The notes: generated by a model from the sequence alone, not told the origin. 64,000 nucleotides of DNA from Rhizobium johnstonii 3841 (GCF_000009265.1 NC_008381.1:62001-126000), one strand, 5' to 3'; positions 17,915 to 28,070 are shown, counted from the first letter of the stretch. Program-made: numbers and translations.

Positions 17915-18080
17915 GTGTTCGGGTCGGTCCCTGATTTCATGATCACGATCGATGCCAACTTCTGGATGTCTGCAAGCGACGCTCAGGCCCGCGCCCTCAT
18001 GGAGCATGAGCTATCGCACTGTGCGCAGGAGCTCGACGACTTCGGAGCCCCGAAGTTCCGCAAGCGTCGGATTCACCCGA
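17915..18080 (+). pseudogene. Fragment of a phage-type putative metallopeptidase
   Basis: Reading VPDFMITIDANFWMSASDAQ followed by RALMEHELSHCAQELDDFGA shows an HExxH zinc site (HELSH) in the setting of the small putative metallopeptidases found in prophages. The normal continuation (a PKF...RGHDVEEF-type segment) is missing: after FGAPKFRK the frame becomes unrelated. It is a C-terminally damaged relic of a prophage or integrative element. Confidence 0.55.
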
Positions 18081-18450
18081 AGCCGCGCACAACGCCAGGG
18101 TCGCAGAAGCCCAAAACAGCCTATTTTTGCGCCATCACGATGACCCGCTGGCAATAAATTTCATTTTTTTATGGACATCGAGCGTATATCCACCTACATA
18201 ACGTTCAATGCCTCCGCCGAAGCGCTGGTTTCGAATGGAACATGAAGCGCCGAACGCAGACGTTACTATCGATGATTGCCATTATGGCAAAGCCATACTT
18301 GGATGGCCAGATACGTGATTAAATCAATAGCGCTTTTCTACATTGGAAACACACCCGACACTTGGAAATTCACAGTAAATACTGCCGTCTCGACAAGCAT
18401 CGGCTAAAAAAGGAGAATGCCTAGCCTCTTGAGCTCGGCGCCCAAATTAT

Positions 18451-19683
18451 ATGAATTCTGCAACTGGAAAAGACGCGCCGACACAATCGGCAACGACCAA
18501 GATCAGCCTCAAGAACATCTACAAAGTCTTCGGCGAGCATCCGAAAAAAGCCTTCGCACTACTGCGGGCCGGAAAGACCAAGTCTGAAATTCATGCAGCA
18601 ACGGGCTGCTCGATCGGCGTCAACGACGCCAGTTTCGATATTCGTGCCGGCGAGATATTCGTGATCATGGGCCTGTCGGGCTCCGGCAAATCAACGCTGC
18701 TGCGCCTTCTCAACCGACTGATCGAACCGAGTTCCGGATCGATCGAGATCGATGGCCGCGACATCACCGGCATGTCGCGCAGCGAGCTGATCGCGCTTCG
18801 CCGCCGCGACATCAGCATGGTCTTCCAATCCGTTGCACTGCTGCCGAACCGCACGGTCCTCAACAACGCCGCCTTCGGTCTCGAAGTCGCCGGTGTCGGC
18901 GAGGCCGGCCGCAAGCAGAAGGCACTGGCGGCGCTGAAGGCCGTTGGCCTAGATGGCTATGCCGACAGCCGCCCGGACCAGCTCTCCGGTGGCATGAAGC
19001 AGCGCGTCGGCCTTGCCCGCGCACTGGCCAGCGAGCCGACGATCCTGCTGATGGACGAAGCCTTCTCGGCCCTCGACCCGCTGATCCGCACGGAAATGCA
19101 GGACGAACTGGTTCGCCTGCAGTCGGAACACAGCCGCACCATCGTTTTCGTCAGCCACGATCTCGACGAGGCGATGCGCATCGGCGACCGGATCTGCATC
19201 ATGCAGAACGGCAATGTCGTGCAGGTCGGCGCGCCCGATGAAATCGTCACCCAGCCGGCCAACGACTATGTTCGCTCGTTCTTCCGCAATGTCGATGTCG
19301 CCCATGTCTTCAAGGCCGGCGATGTTGCCCGCAAGTCGCAGGTGACGATCATCGAGCGCGAAGGCGTGTCCGCTGCCGCAGCGCTCGAGCGAATGAAGAA
19401 CTACGATCGTGAATACGCGATCATCCTCGGCCGCGACAAGACCTATCACGGCATGATCAGCCAAACTTCGCTGATCGAGAAGATGCGGGCCAAGGCAGCC
19501 GACCCCTATCGCGGTGCTTTCCTGACCGAGATCCAGGCCATTCCGGCTTCCGAGCCTTTGTCGAACGTGCTCGGCAAGGTCGCCGCCAGCCCATGGCCGG
19601 TACCCGTCGTCTGCGATCGCAACCGCTATATCGGCTCCATCAGCAAGTCGGCGCTGCTCGAAACGCTCGATCGCGCCAGCTGA
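18451..19683 (+). CDS. proV: Quaternary-amine (glycine betaine/choline) ABC transporter ATPase
   Basis: 410 residues. The long N-terminal extension before Walker A, typical of ProV/OpuAA/ChoV, is present (ISLKNIYKVFGEHPKKAFAL). Cassette motifs: MGLSGSGKSTLLRLLNRLIE, LSGGMKQRVGLARALA, LLMDEAFSALDPL and VFVSHDLDEA. The C-terminal ~130 residues form a CBS-type domain used for osmotic gating. It heads a three-gene operon (ATPase, permease, binding protein). In rhizobia such systems import betaine or choline for osmoprotection and as carbon/nitrogen source. Confidence 0.88.
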   Translation: MNSATGKDAPTQSATTKISLKNIYKVFGEHPKKAFALLRAGKTKSEIHAATGCSIGVNDASFDIRAGEIFVIMGLSGSGKSTLLRLLNRLIEPSSGSIEIDGRDITGMSRSELIALRRRDISMVFQSVALLPNRTVLNNAAFGLEVAGVGEAGRKQKALAALKAVGLDGYADSRPDQLSGGMKQRVGLARALASEPTILLMDEAFSALDPLIRTEMQDELVRLQSEHSRTIVFVSHDLDEAMRIGDRICIMQNGNVVQVGAPDEIVTQPANDYVRSFFRNVDVAHVFKAGDVARKSQVTIIEREGVSAAAALERMKNYDREYAIILGRDKTYHGMISQTSLIEKMRAKAADPYRGAFLTEIQAIPASEPLSNVLGKVAASPWPVPVVCDRNRYIGSISKSALLETLDRAS

Positions 19684-19705
19684 CCCCAAACACATCGGAT
19701 ATACT

Positions 19706-20587
19706 ATGAACTTCGATATCGGAAACGGCATCGACGCTGCCGTCAATTACGTCCTCGACAATTTCTCACCGCTGCTGGACGCCATCGCCGCGACCATCGG
19801 CTTCGTCACGGATGGTATCCAGAATGCCCTGCTGGCTATCCCCATGCCTGTCGGCATCGCGATCTTCGTGATCCTGTCGCTCTGGCGTGTCGGCATCGGC
19901 TTTGCGGTGTTCACCGCGCTCGGCCTGCTGCTCGTCAATCACATCGCCCTCTGGGGCCCGATGATGGAGACGCTATCGCTGGTGATCGCCTCGACGCTGA
20001 TCGCCATGCTGGTCGGCCTGCCGCTCGGCATCTCCATGGCGCGCAAGGATTCCGTCGCCGCCTTCGTGCGCCCTGTTCTGGACCTGATGCAGACCATGCC
20101 GGCCTTCGTCTACCTGATCCCGGCCGCGATGTTCTTCGGCCTCGGTGCCGTACCCGGCGCGATCGCCACGGTGATCTTCTCAATGCCACCGGTGGCCCGC
20201 CTCACCAATCTCGGCATCCGCCAGGTGGATGGCGAATTCATCGAGGCCGGCAATGCCTTCGGCTGCACCGCTACGCAGTTGCTCTTCAAGGTGCAGTTGC
20301 CGAATGCCCTGCCCTCGATCATGGCCGGCATCAACCAGACGATCATGTTGTCGCTGTCGATGGTGGTGATCGCCTCGATGATCGGTGCCGGTGGCATCGG
20401 CAACACGGTACTGACGGGCATCCAGCGTCTCGATGTCGGCACCGGCTTCGAAGGCGGTATCGCCGTTGTCATCCTGGCCGTCATTCTCGACCGGATCACC
20501 CAGAGCCTCGGAAAACCCCGCGCCGCCTTCTGGCTGGGACTGTTCCGCAAGACCGAGCGCGAGGAACTGGCGACCGCTACTGCCTGA
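19706..20587 (+). CDS. proW: Quaternary-amine ABC transporter permease
   Basis: 293 residues with six or more membrane spans and the ProW-type signature PVLDLMQTMPAFVYLIPAAM, then VARLTNLGIRQVDGEFIEAG (coupling loop), and MLSLSMVVIASMIGAGGIGN. It starts 22 bp after the ATPase gene and is followed 64 bp later by the binding protein gene. All family features are intact. Confidence 0.88.
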   Translation: MNFDIGNGIDAAVNYVLDNFSPLLDAIAATIGFVTDGIQNALLAIPMPVGIAIFVILSLWRVGIGFAVFTALGLLLVNHIALWGPMMETLSLVIASTLIAMLVGLPLGISMARKDSVAAFVRPVLDLMQTMPAFVYLIPAAMFFGLGAVPGAIATVIFSMPPVARLTNLGIRQVDGEFIEAGNAFGCTATQLLFKVQLPNALPSIMAGINQTIMLSLSMVVIASMIGAGGIGNTVLTGIQRLDVGTGFEGGIAVVILAVILDRITQSLGKPRAAFWLGLFRKTEREELATATA

Positions 20588-20651
20588 CCCCCGCGTCAGA
20601 CCAATGCGGGCAACGACCCGTCTAATGCGGACCTTCACAAAAGGAGCACAT

Positions 20652-21524
20652 ATGTTCAAAACACTCGCAACCCTCGGCCTCGCCGCCGCCCTTCTCGTTG
20701 GCACCGTCACAGCGACCATGGCTGCGGATGCCAAGCCGGTGAAGATCGGCTGGGCCGCATGGTCCGACGCCGAATTCGTCACTAAGCTCGCTGCCAGGCT
20801 GATCGAGACCAAGCTCAACCAGAAGGTCGAGCTTGTGCAGGCAGACGTGGCGCCGCTCTACCAGGGTGTCGGCCGCGGCGATCTCGATGCGATGATGATG
20901 GCCTGGCTGCCGCAGACCCATGCGGACTATTATGCCAAGGTCAAGGAGAAGGTCGAGACGCTCGGCACCGTCTATGACGGCGCCAAGCTCGGCTGGGTCG
21001 TCCCGGACTACATTCCCGCAGACCAGATCGGCTCGATCGAGGATCTCAAGAAGGAAGACGTCCAGAAGAAGCTCTCCGGCACCATCCAGGGCATCGACCC
21101 CGGCGCCGGCCTAACGCGCCTGTCGGAGAAGGCCGAGAAGGATTACGGGCTGGGCAGCTACAAGCTGCAGATCTCCAGCGAAGCCGGCATGCTGACCACC
21201 GTCGATCGCGCCGTGCGCGGCGAAAAGTGGTTCGTGGCCACCGCCTGGAGCCCGCACTGGATGTTCGGCAAGCACCAGCTGCGCTACCTCGACGACCCGA
21301 AAAAATCGTTGGGTGAAGCCGAGCACGTCGACATTCTGGCGCGCAAGGACTTCAAGTCGGAATATCCCAAGGTTGCCGACTTCCTGTCGCGCATGAAGCT
21401 GCCGATTCCCGATCTGGAAGCGGCGATGTTTACCGCGCAGCAGAGCTCCTATGATCAAGCAGTCGACAAGTACATTGCCGACCACCCCGACCAGGTGAAG
21501 AGCTGGATCGGCGAGGAAGGCTGA
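20652..21524 (+). CDS. proX: Quaternary-amine ABC transporter substrate-binding protein
   Basis: 290 residues. AGGAG lies 6 bases before the ATG, and the signal peptide MFKTLATLGLAAALLVGTVT ends at AMAADA. The mature part has the OpuAC-type pattern: KIGWAAWSDAEFVTKLAARL, MMMAWLPQTHADYY and VATAWSPHWMFGKHQLRYLD. The Trp residues in these segments (GWAAW, AWSPHW) are the kind that form the aromatic box around trimethylammonium groups. The segment replaces the usual order in choXWV (here V-W-X). Confidence 0.88.
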   Translation: MFKTLATLGLAAALLVGTVTATMAADAKPVKIGWAAWSDAEFVTKLAARLIETKLNQKVELVQADVAPLYQGVGRGDLDAMMMAWLPQTHADYYAKVKEKVETLGTVYDGAKLGWVVPDYIPADQIGSIEDLKKEDVQKKLSGTIQGIDPGAGLTRLSEKAEKDYGLGSYKLQISSEAGMLTTVDRAVRGEKWFVATAWSPHWMFGKHQLRYLDDPKKSLGEAEHVDILARKDFKSEYPKVADFLSRMKLPIPDLEAAMFTAQQSSYDQAVDKYIADHPDQVKSWIGEEG

Positions 21525-21594
21525 TCTCCGACATCATGCTCCCCAGCACCATCGTGCTGGTGAGCATCTTCGCAAGATTGAGCAGGAGCGGCAG

Positions 21595-21885
21595 TTGTAT
21601 ATCGACAGCCCGGACACGTTCTACACGACTGACGACACCATCGGCGGCCGGATATCGCTGGCGCGCGACGCGAACGGCCTGTCGGTCGAAGCCGCCGCCC
21701 TCGCAATCGGCATCGCGGCAGGCACCTGGATCGACTGGGAAAACGATCGTGACGCTCCCTTCCCCGACCGCCTCGTGATGATTGCCGAAGCGCTCGGGGT
21801 CAGCCTGGCGTGGCTCGTCAGCGGACGTGGCGAAGGGCCAACCTGGATCACCAGTGACAACGCTTCTGCCTTTCGTCCGGACTGA
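21595..21885 (+). CDS. Small XRE-type helix-turn-helix regulator
   Basis: 96 residues starting at a TTG after AGGAGCGG. The helix-turn-helix reads GGRISLARDANGLSVEAAAL then AIGIAAGTWIDWENDRDAPF and LVMIAEALGVSLAWLVSGRG, the usual Cro/CI-type arrangement ending in a conserved WLVxG. It is separated from proX by 70 bp and may regulate the uptake operon or the small gene that follows. Confidence 0.7.
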   Translation: MYIDSPDTFYTTDDTIGGRISLARDANGLSVEAAALAIGIAAGTWIDWENDRDAPFPDRLVMIAEALGVSLAWLVSGRGEGPTWITSDNASAFRPD

Positions 21886-21934
21886 CGGCCAACGGCCGCG
21901 CCAAACGATTTCAGCAGGACAAGGAACGACATCG

Positions 21935-22279
21935 ATGGATACCAGCACAATCACATCCGAACTGACGCAGAACATACCTGGGGCGCCGGCCCTGGAAGCA
22001 GGATCGACAACCGGCCAGCCGATCGATCTCTCTGCCATGCACGCCCTCTATTCGGATATGGGATGGCTGATCGCCGAGCGTTTTTCATCGCTTGAAGACC
22101 GCCAGAGGGTATTCGAGCTGATCGAACTCGGCATGCGAAGCGGTGACCCCAAACTGAAGCATGCGGTATCGACCGGCTTGATCGAAGCGATGATTTCCCG
22201 CACCGGCGCGCAGCCGGCGAGGTGGCGACAGATCTCGGCGGAGCTCGGGCCGTTGTCCGCTGCCTATATCCACGGATAG
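21935..22279 (+). CDS. Small hypothetical protein downstream of the XRE regulator
   Basis: 114 residues starting MDTSTITSELTQNIPGAPAL with AAGGAA before the ATG. The central part (DMGWLIAERFSSLEDRQRVF, ELIELGMRSGDPKLKHAVST) is predicted helical. No family recognised. It begins 49 bp after the XRE gene and both probably share a message. Confidence 0.5.
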   Translation: MDTSTITSELTQNIPGAPALEAGSTTGQPIDLSAMHALYSDMGWLIAERFSSLEDRQRVFELIELGMRSGDPKLKHAVSTGLIEAMISRTGAQPARWRQISAELGPLSAAYIHG

Positions 22280-22372
22280 CTTTTTCCCCTGCCAAGTTCC
22301 GCCCATCTCGGCCGGCATCAGCGTGGATCGCAGATGCCGGCCTGTTCGTCTTCGGCCAGCCCCCTTCCTAGT

Positions 22373-23478
22373 GGCGTTGTTGCGTGGATCACCCGGCGAC
22401 TGATATTGAGCGGTTGTTTTCAGTCTCCTGATCGGGATTTCGACGATGCCGCACACGTCCAAAGCCGATCGGCGGGACAAGATTGCCAAGCAGAAATATC
22501 AGGTGACGAATTGGCCGGCATATAATGAAAGCCTGCGTCAACGTGGTGATTTGACCATCTGGGTGAAGGATGAGGCCCTGTCTTTATGGACGGCGCGAAG
22601 GCGGACATCGCGGGGTGGTCAGCCGAAAACTCGGATCTGGCGATTACGTTGTGCTTGATCCTGCGCGTCGTCTACGGGCTGGCGCTACGCCAGACCCAAG
22701 GCTTGATGCGCAGTGTTGCGGCGCTGATGGGGTTCAATATTGCCGTGCCTGACGTCTCCACCCTGTCTCGCCGGAGCAAAGGGCTGGCGTTGCCGTCGAC
22801 AAAGTCCCGAGCCACAACATCAGGTCCGGTCCATCTGGTTGTCGACAGCACCGGCTTGAAGGTCTTCGGCGAGGGCGAGTGGGTGGAAAACAAGCACAAA
22901 ACCAAGGCCAAACGCAAAAGATGGCGCAAACTGCACCTTGGTCTCATCTTGTCATTGGTGAGATTGTTTGTTCCGATCTGACCGTGGATGATGTCGGCGA
23001 TCCGACAGCGTTACCAGGACTTCTGGACCAGATCGGTGGCCCCTTCGAGAAGTTCATTGCCGCCGGCGCCTATGATGGAACGCCAAGCCGAGATCTTTTG
23101 GCGACACGCTCTGGTGAGATCGTAGAGGTCATTATCCCACCTCCCAAGACTGCCGTTGCCAGCCCTCAATCGGGGCTGGTTCCATCCGTCCGCGATCGCC
23201 ATATTGCAGAAATCCAGACTAAAGGGCGGATGGCCATTGCAGAAATCCACCGACTACAACAAGCGCAGTCGCGCTGAGACCCAGATGGGTCGATGGAAGG
23301 CTGTGCCGGGCCCAAACTCAAAGCACGACATTTTGAAAATCAGAAGACTGAAGCGAAGATTGGCGTCCGTGTTCTTAACCGGACGACAGAACTTGGCCGG
23401 CCCAAGTTCGAGCGCGTTGCATGAAAAATGCAGTGGATAGGGTTGCCTTGTCCAAAGTCTGATCCATGCAACAGTGCT
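22373..23478 (+). mobile_element. IS5-family insertion sequence (IS903-like), inactive
   Basis: The ends are imperfect inverted repeats: left GGCGTTGTTGCGTGGATC (22373), right GATCCATGCAACAGTGCT (23461-23478), matching at about 14 of 17 positions. About 1.1 kb lies between them and contains one transposase gene in pieces. No clear target duplication is visible. Confidence 0.75.
22446..23424 (+). pseudogene. IS5-family transposase, several frameshifts
   Basis: The protein can be followed through three frames: KADRRDKIAKQKYQVTNWPA with YNESLRQRGDLTIWVKDEAL, then LRVVYGLALRQTQGLMRSVA and VVDSTGLKVFGEGEW (containing a catalytic Asp), then VNRTTELGRPKFERVA-like codons up to the TGA at 23422. Frame changes occur near 22590, 22950 and 23230. 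It cannot make a working transposase. Confidence 0.75.
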
Positions 23479-23540
23479 GTTGGTGGGAGCCCAGGCACGT
23501 GATATTGCGGCACGGTGACAAATGCCCGATGTCACCGCAT

Positions 23541-23759
23541 TTATTCTTCCACCAACCGCAACACTGGCGGGGCTCCACATGCGCGGAACGCCTTTAGGTC
23601 GACTTGAACCATCGGGCCACGCGGCGTGTGCATGGTGAGGGTGCTGATATCGACATCAATACCGGATTTGTGTACGTCGCGGATGGCGTCGTTCATTTGT
23701 TGAAGGGCTGCGCCTAGTCTTTCCTCAGCATGCTTCTGTCTTGCGAGGTGAGATGTCAT
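23541..23759 (-). CDS. Possible small protein of unknown function
   Basis: 72 residues from the ATG at 23759 (AGGA 7 bases upstream): a helical first half, RQKHAEERLGAALQQMNDAI, then SGIDVDISTLTMHTPRGPMV. It looks coding but matches no family I know. It lies alone between the IS5 element and acdS. Confidence 0.35.
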   Translation of the reverse strand: MTSHLARQKHAEERLGAALQQMNDAIRDVHKSGIDVDISTLTMHTPRGPMVQVDLKAFRACGAPPVLRLVEE

Positions 23760-24027
23760 GGTTGTCCTGATCGTTTGCTGTTCGCTTTCCGCTTATGCGG
23801 GTAGCTTTTTGGTCCGCGCTGGGGTTATCTCATCCCTGGGGAAACGTGCGCGGATCCACGGAAGTTTTTCGTTATAACAGTCGAGAAGACAGCCTCATCC
23901 GACGCTATTCGTTTTCACTGTCGGATCGACTGGAGATCGACCTGCGGAGGCGTGATCATAATCGGCTCGACTTGCCATTCAGCTATGTTTAACGCGATAC
24001 CCGGGCCGGTTAACCTGACGGTGCCAA

Positions 24028-25047
24028 TCACCCGTCCTTGTAGTAATAGCTATAGCCGTTGAGCGCCGGGGCGCCGCCGAGATGGGCGTACAGCACCTTC
24101 GAGCCCTCGGAGAAGAAGCCCTTGCGTGCGAGATCGATCATCCCCTGCATCGACTTTCCCTCATAGACTGGGTCGGTAATCATCGCCTCGGTGCGCGCCG
24201 CGAGCCGGATCGCCTCGTTGGTCTCCTCCGAGGGCACTCCATAGGCGGGATAGGCGTAGTCAGGGTTGATGACGATCTCGTCTTCACGCACCGACCGACC
24301 AAGGTTCACGAGTTCCGAGGTCGCATCGACGATCTTCCGCACCTGATCCCGCGTCTGCTGGAGGGTGCCCGAGGCGTCGATGCCAATCACCCGGTCGGCC
24401 CTGTTTAGTGCGGCAAAGCCGACGATCATTCCGCCCTGGGTTGAACCGGTGACAACGCAGACGATGATATAGTCGAAGATGAAGCCGAGGTCCTTTTCCT
24501 GTGCCGCGACTTCCTCGGCGAAGCCGACATAGCCGAGGCCTCCGAACTTGTGTACCGAAGCGCCAGCCGGGATCGCGTAGGGCTTGCCGCCCGCATCCTC
24601 TACCGACTGAATCGCATCCTCCCAGCTCTTGCGGATGCCGATGTCGAACCCATCCTCGACCAGCCGGCTGTCGGCGCCCATCAGTTTCGTCATCAGGATA
24701 TTGCCGACACGGTCATAGACCGCATCGTAGTGCGGCACCCATTTCTCCTGGATGACGACACATTTCATGCCGATCTTCGCCGCAGTCGCAGCCACCATGC
24801 GGGTATGATTCGACTGGACCCCACCGATCGACACCAGCGTATCCGCGCCGGAGGCGATCGCGTCGGGCACGATATATTCGAGCTTCCTGAGCTTATTGCC
24901 GCCCATGGCGAGGCCGGAATTGCAGTCGTCGCGCTTGGCATAGATGTCGACCTTGCCGCCCAGCGCCGCAGTCAGCCGCGGCAGGTGCTCGATCGGCGTC
25001 GGGCCGAAGGTGAGCTGGTAGCGTTCGAACTTTTCCAACAGTGACAT
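24028..25047 (-). CDS. acdS: 1-aminocyclopropane-1-carboxylate (ACC) deaminase
   Basis: 339 residues, the normal length. The protein is PLP-dependent and opens ACC, the precursor of the plant hormone ethylene, to 2-oxobutyrate and ammonia. Visible features: SGLAMGGNKLRKLEY with the PLP lysine, SIGGVQSNHTRMVAA (Ser/Asn site), and ITDPVYEGKSMQG with the Tyr-Glu pair and HLGGAPAL with the Leu that mark true ACC deaminases against D-cysteine desulfhydrase. GGAGGT precedes the start. In rhizobia this enzyme promotes nodulation and in some species is controlled by NifA. Here an insertion sequence begins only 40 bp upstream, so the native promoter may be lost. Confidence 0.93.
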   Translation of the reverse strand: MSLLEKFERYQLTFGPTPIEHLPRLTAALGGKVDIYAKRDDCNSGLAMGGNKLRKLEYIVPDAIASGADTLVSIGGVQSNHTRMVAATAAKIGMKCVVIQEKWVPHYDAVYDRVGNILMTKLMGADSRLVEDGFDIGIRKSWEDAIQSVEDAGGKPYAIPAGASVHKFGGLGYVGFAEEVAAQEKDLGFIFDYIIVCVVTGSTQGGMIVGFAALNRADRVIGIDASGTLQQTRDQVRKIVDATSELVNLGRSVREDEIVINPDYAYPAYGVPSEETNEAIRLAARTEAMITDPVYEGKSMQGMIDLARKGFFSEGSKVLYAHLGGAPALNGYSYYYKDG

Positions 25048-25086
25048 CGATCAGGACCTCCGTGCCGAATTTGTGGTCGAAGGCTA

Positions 25087-25877
25087 GGGGCTGTTGAGGT
25101 TCAGGGTTTCTTCTGGGGCTTGTTTGTGATTCAAGCTGCAGATGGAACGATTTGTGCTGACGGACGCCCAATGGGCGAAAATGGAACCACATTGCCACGG
25201 CAAGCCGTCTGATCCCGGCCGAAGTGGCAGCAACAACCGGCGCTTCATCGAGGCAATTCTTTGGATTGTGCGTACAGGAAGCCCGTGGCGAGATCTCCCC
25301 ACGGCTTTTGGGAACTGGAACACGATCTACAAACGGTATCGTGATTGGGTCAAAGCCGATGTTTTCACAAGGCTTTTTGAGGTCTGCTCAGATGAGCCTG
25401 ACATGGAATATGCCATGGTTGACGCCACCATCGTCAAGGTCCACCGCCACGGACAGGGCTCAAAAGGGGACTCAGAGCCAGGCTATAGGGCGTTCGAAGG
25501 GCGGCTTGACGACCAAGATCCTTGCGTTGACTGACACACTTGGAAATCTCTTTGTTCTTCTGCCCGGTCATCGCTTCGACACGGTAGGCGTTGCTCCGCT
25601 CATCGATGGCATTGGTTTTGACGGGCTGATCGCTGACAAGGCCTTCGACAGCAACCAAATCGTCGCTGATTTAAACGAGCGTGGAGCTAAGGTCGTCATC
25701 TCCCAGCATCCACGACGAAAAGCAGCTCTTCCACTCGACAGCGAAATCTACAAATAGCGGCACCTCATCGAGAATTTCTTCTGCAAACTCAAAGAGTTCA
25801 AACGCATTGAATGCGAGCGGACAAAACCGACCAAAGTTTCAGCGCAATCATTCACCTCGCGGCAGCCGTTATAATCG
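25087..25877 (+). mobile_element. IS5-family insertion sequence (IS427-like), right end lost
   Basis: The left end reads GGGGCTGTTGAGGTTCAGGG at 25087. The element contains a two-frame transposase with the characteristic start MERFVLTDAQWAKMEPHCHG. The right end is missing: after the last transposase codons (about 25877) the sequence becomes unrelated and soon carries a dnaE2 fragment. Confidence 0.7.
25142..25877 (+). pseudogene. IS427-type transposase (two frames, internal stop)
   Basis: Frame A (25142-25534) reads IEAILWIVRTGSPWRDLPTA and ends after MVDATIVKVHRHGQGSKG. Frame B continues RSKGGLTTKILALTDTLGNL, LPGHRFDTVGVAPLI and LIADKAFDSN. A two-frame arrangement is normal for this IS group, joined by frameshifting. 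But frame B has a TAG at 25755 where the family has Trp (YKWRHLIENFFCKLKEF), so the end is not made. Confidence 0.7.
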
Positions 25878-25969
25878 GGTCGGCCAGTTGATGGCCGCCG
25901 CGCCGCGCGTTGAAAAATCGAAGACGGATAGCTGCGAGAATTCGTAGTTTTGGAGGTCTTCCCCTTGGT

Positions 25970-26793
25970 CCCTCGACGTAATTTTCGCTCTGGAGGGAGA
26001 GCGCCGCCATGCTGTCCGCTTGGGCATGCGCTTGGTGCGTGGACTAGCGGCGGTCGACGCAGCACGCATAGTCGCCGCCCGTGCCAATCACCCCTTCGAC
26101 AGCATCGATGACATGTGGCGGCGCGCGAGCGTTTCGGCAGCATCGTTGGTCGATTTGGCGGAGGCCGATCCTTTCCTGCCATCGCTCGACGTTCAGCGAC
26201 GGGATGCGCTGTGGGCGATAAAAGCTTTGCGCGACGAGCCACTGCCGCTCTTTGTTGCCGCGGCCGAGCGCGAGATGAAGACGATCGCCGAGCAGCAAGG
26301 AGCCTGATGTCAAACTCCGGCAGATGACAGATGGGCACAACGTCATCCAGGACTACAGCCATACCGGCTTGACTCGACGCGAGCACCCGATCGCGTTTTT
26401 GCGCAAGGACCTTGCCGCTCGAAGCATCGTCACCTGCGGAGAAGCCATGTCGGCTCGAGATGGCCGTTGGTTGATGACCGCTGGCCTTGTTCTGGTCTGT
26501 CAAATGCCGGGAACGGCAAAAGGCGTGATGTTTCTGACGATCGAGGATGAGGCAGGTCCGGCGAACGTCACCTGGCCGAAGCTCTTCGAGGGACGCCGGC
26601 GCGTTGTACTTGGATCGAGCATGATGGCTATCAATGGCCGAATCCAACGGGAAGGGGAGGTCGTGCACCTCATAGCCGAACAGCTCTTCGATCTGTCGGG
26701 CGACCTATCCGCCTTGGCGGATCGTGATGGGGAGTTCAAACTGCCGACGGGTCGCGGTGACGAGGCTTGTCATACCGCCAGATCCCACGTTTG
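25970..26793 (+). pseudogene. dnaE2: C-terminal fragment of error-prone DNA polymerase DnaE2 (ImuC)
   Basis: Two frames together read RLGMRLVRGLAAVDAARIVA, DDMWRRASVSAASLVDLAEA, ALWAIKALRDEPLPLF and then, after a one-base shift near 26300, LRQMTDGHNVIQDYSHTGLT, TAGLVLVCQMPGTAKGVMFL and TIEDEAGPANVTWPKLFE. This is the end of DnaE2, the damage-tolerance polymerase. About 800 N-terminal residues are absent. The usual imuA-imuB partners are not present, so this is a relic brought in with the mobile elements. Confidence 0.75.
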
Positions 26794-26952
26794 ATCGATG
26801 CCCGGTTACCGTGACGGTACCGCACCTCGACCTCTGCTACGAAATTGGCGATGGCCGCGGCTTCTATAAGCTGGAGGGTGTTCGGCGGCGGGACGATTCT
26901 GTCGCCGAAGTCTAAGCCGACGCACTTCACGTCCGAGGACATCGGGTCACAA

Positions 26953-27384
26953 TCAAGCAGCTACGGCAAGAAGACGAGCATCAGCGACTGAATCGGTCAT
27001 CCGCCCGCGGTAAGGATAACCAAGAGACCTGAAAAATACCTCACCTGGGCCGGTCGCCGTTACATGCCGATTGGCCTCGGTCCACGCCCAGCCGCTGCGC
27101 ATTACGCCGACGTTCCCGTGATCAATTGGGCTCGATCGCAGCATGGCCTGATCGCGAATATAGCTGCATGCCTGCGCGCGCTGCTGAACGATGAGGATAT
27201 CGCCGAGATGCCATCCGGTCTGTTCCGCAAGAAAACCGTCGCCCTCTGATTTTCCATCCGGCAGATGAACATCCACAAGCGGTCGCCATATGTGATTGCC
27301 AGGACTGGAACTGTTCTTTCGGTGGCAGGTTATGCGTCGAAAATCAAAGGGCACCAGCGCCGCCGCTCCAGGTGCGCCGGTCAT
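26953..27384 (-). pseudogene. N-terminal sensing domain of an AraC-family regulator, without DNA-binding domain
   Basis: The minus strand reads NHIWRPLVDVHLPDGKSEGD, DILIVQQRAQACSYIRDQAM, LRSSPIDHGNVGVMRSGWAW and GPGEVFFRSLGYPYRGRMTD, the AraC_binding_2 domain. A stop follows after about 143 codons and no helix-turn-helix is found further on. It is a truncated gene; a complete version would be about 320 residues. Confidence 0.6.
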
Positions 27385-28070
27385 TCCTGTCCCGCAGCGG
27401 GGTCATCTCCAGACTCCGTAGCCATCCAATTCCTCCAGCGCATAAGCCGATCCGGGCGGCTGACACTGAAGCAAACAATCGTTTTCGCGGCTGAACCTTG
27501 CAGCCATCCGACAAAAGCCGAATTGGCTAGAGCTTTACGTGCATAAGCTACTTATCATATTCCCTGGCGAGCAGAAATGGACGGACCGATAATTTTCAGG
27601 ATGCGGCGATAACGACAATTGCGTCCTGTTCATATATCTAGATGAGTAGTGATTAATTCCGAAGGAAGTTCGGAAATCCAAAATACGCAGCTGCCGGTGC
27701 AATGTAGTTTCGGGGCGCCGGCAACATAAAACGATATTATTCAAAACAAAACATGCAAAAATAGGAGGATAGGTCGTGAACTATCGGAGAATTGTTCTTG
27801 CGCGCTTTGCGCAAGCGTTGGCTTGCAACAGGAATCATTCTGCGTGCACCCGCTCAGGCGCCGGGAAGAATTCCACCGCCTATTGTGCAGATTCATGCGA
27901 GACGCTCCTGATGCCGGACATCGGCAAATAATGGCGCGCGAGGGGTTGCGCGCAGCCGAGGCAATCTGTGTCGATGCGTAGTGGCTTGAGGCTTGCATGC
28001 AACCCCTCCCATATCCACCCATTGTCGAAATTGTTTACGCTGCCTTTCAGATGGCAGAGCGGAGGCTAAG
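27385..28070. other. Intergenic stretch with one possible very small gene
   Basis: No recognised gene. A 51-codon frame from the GTG at 27776 to 27931 has an excellent ribosome site (AGGAGG, 7 bases before GTG) and begins NYRRIVLARFAQALACN. It contains several Cys residues. It might be a small peptide gene, but there is no other support. Confidence 0.3.

Noticed and set aside
21545..21565. Hairpin CCAGCAC-CATC-GTGCTGG as terminator after proX
   Set aside because: The 7-bp stem has no T-run and the next gene starts only 30 bp on, so a terminator call is not supported.
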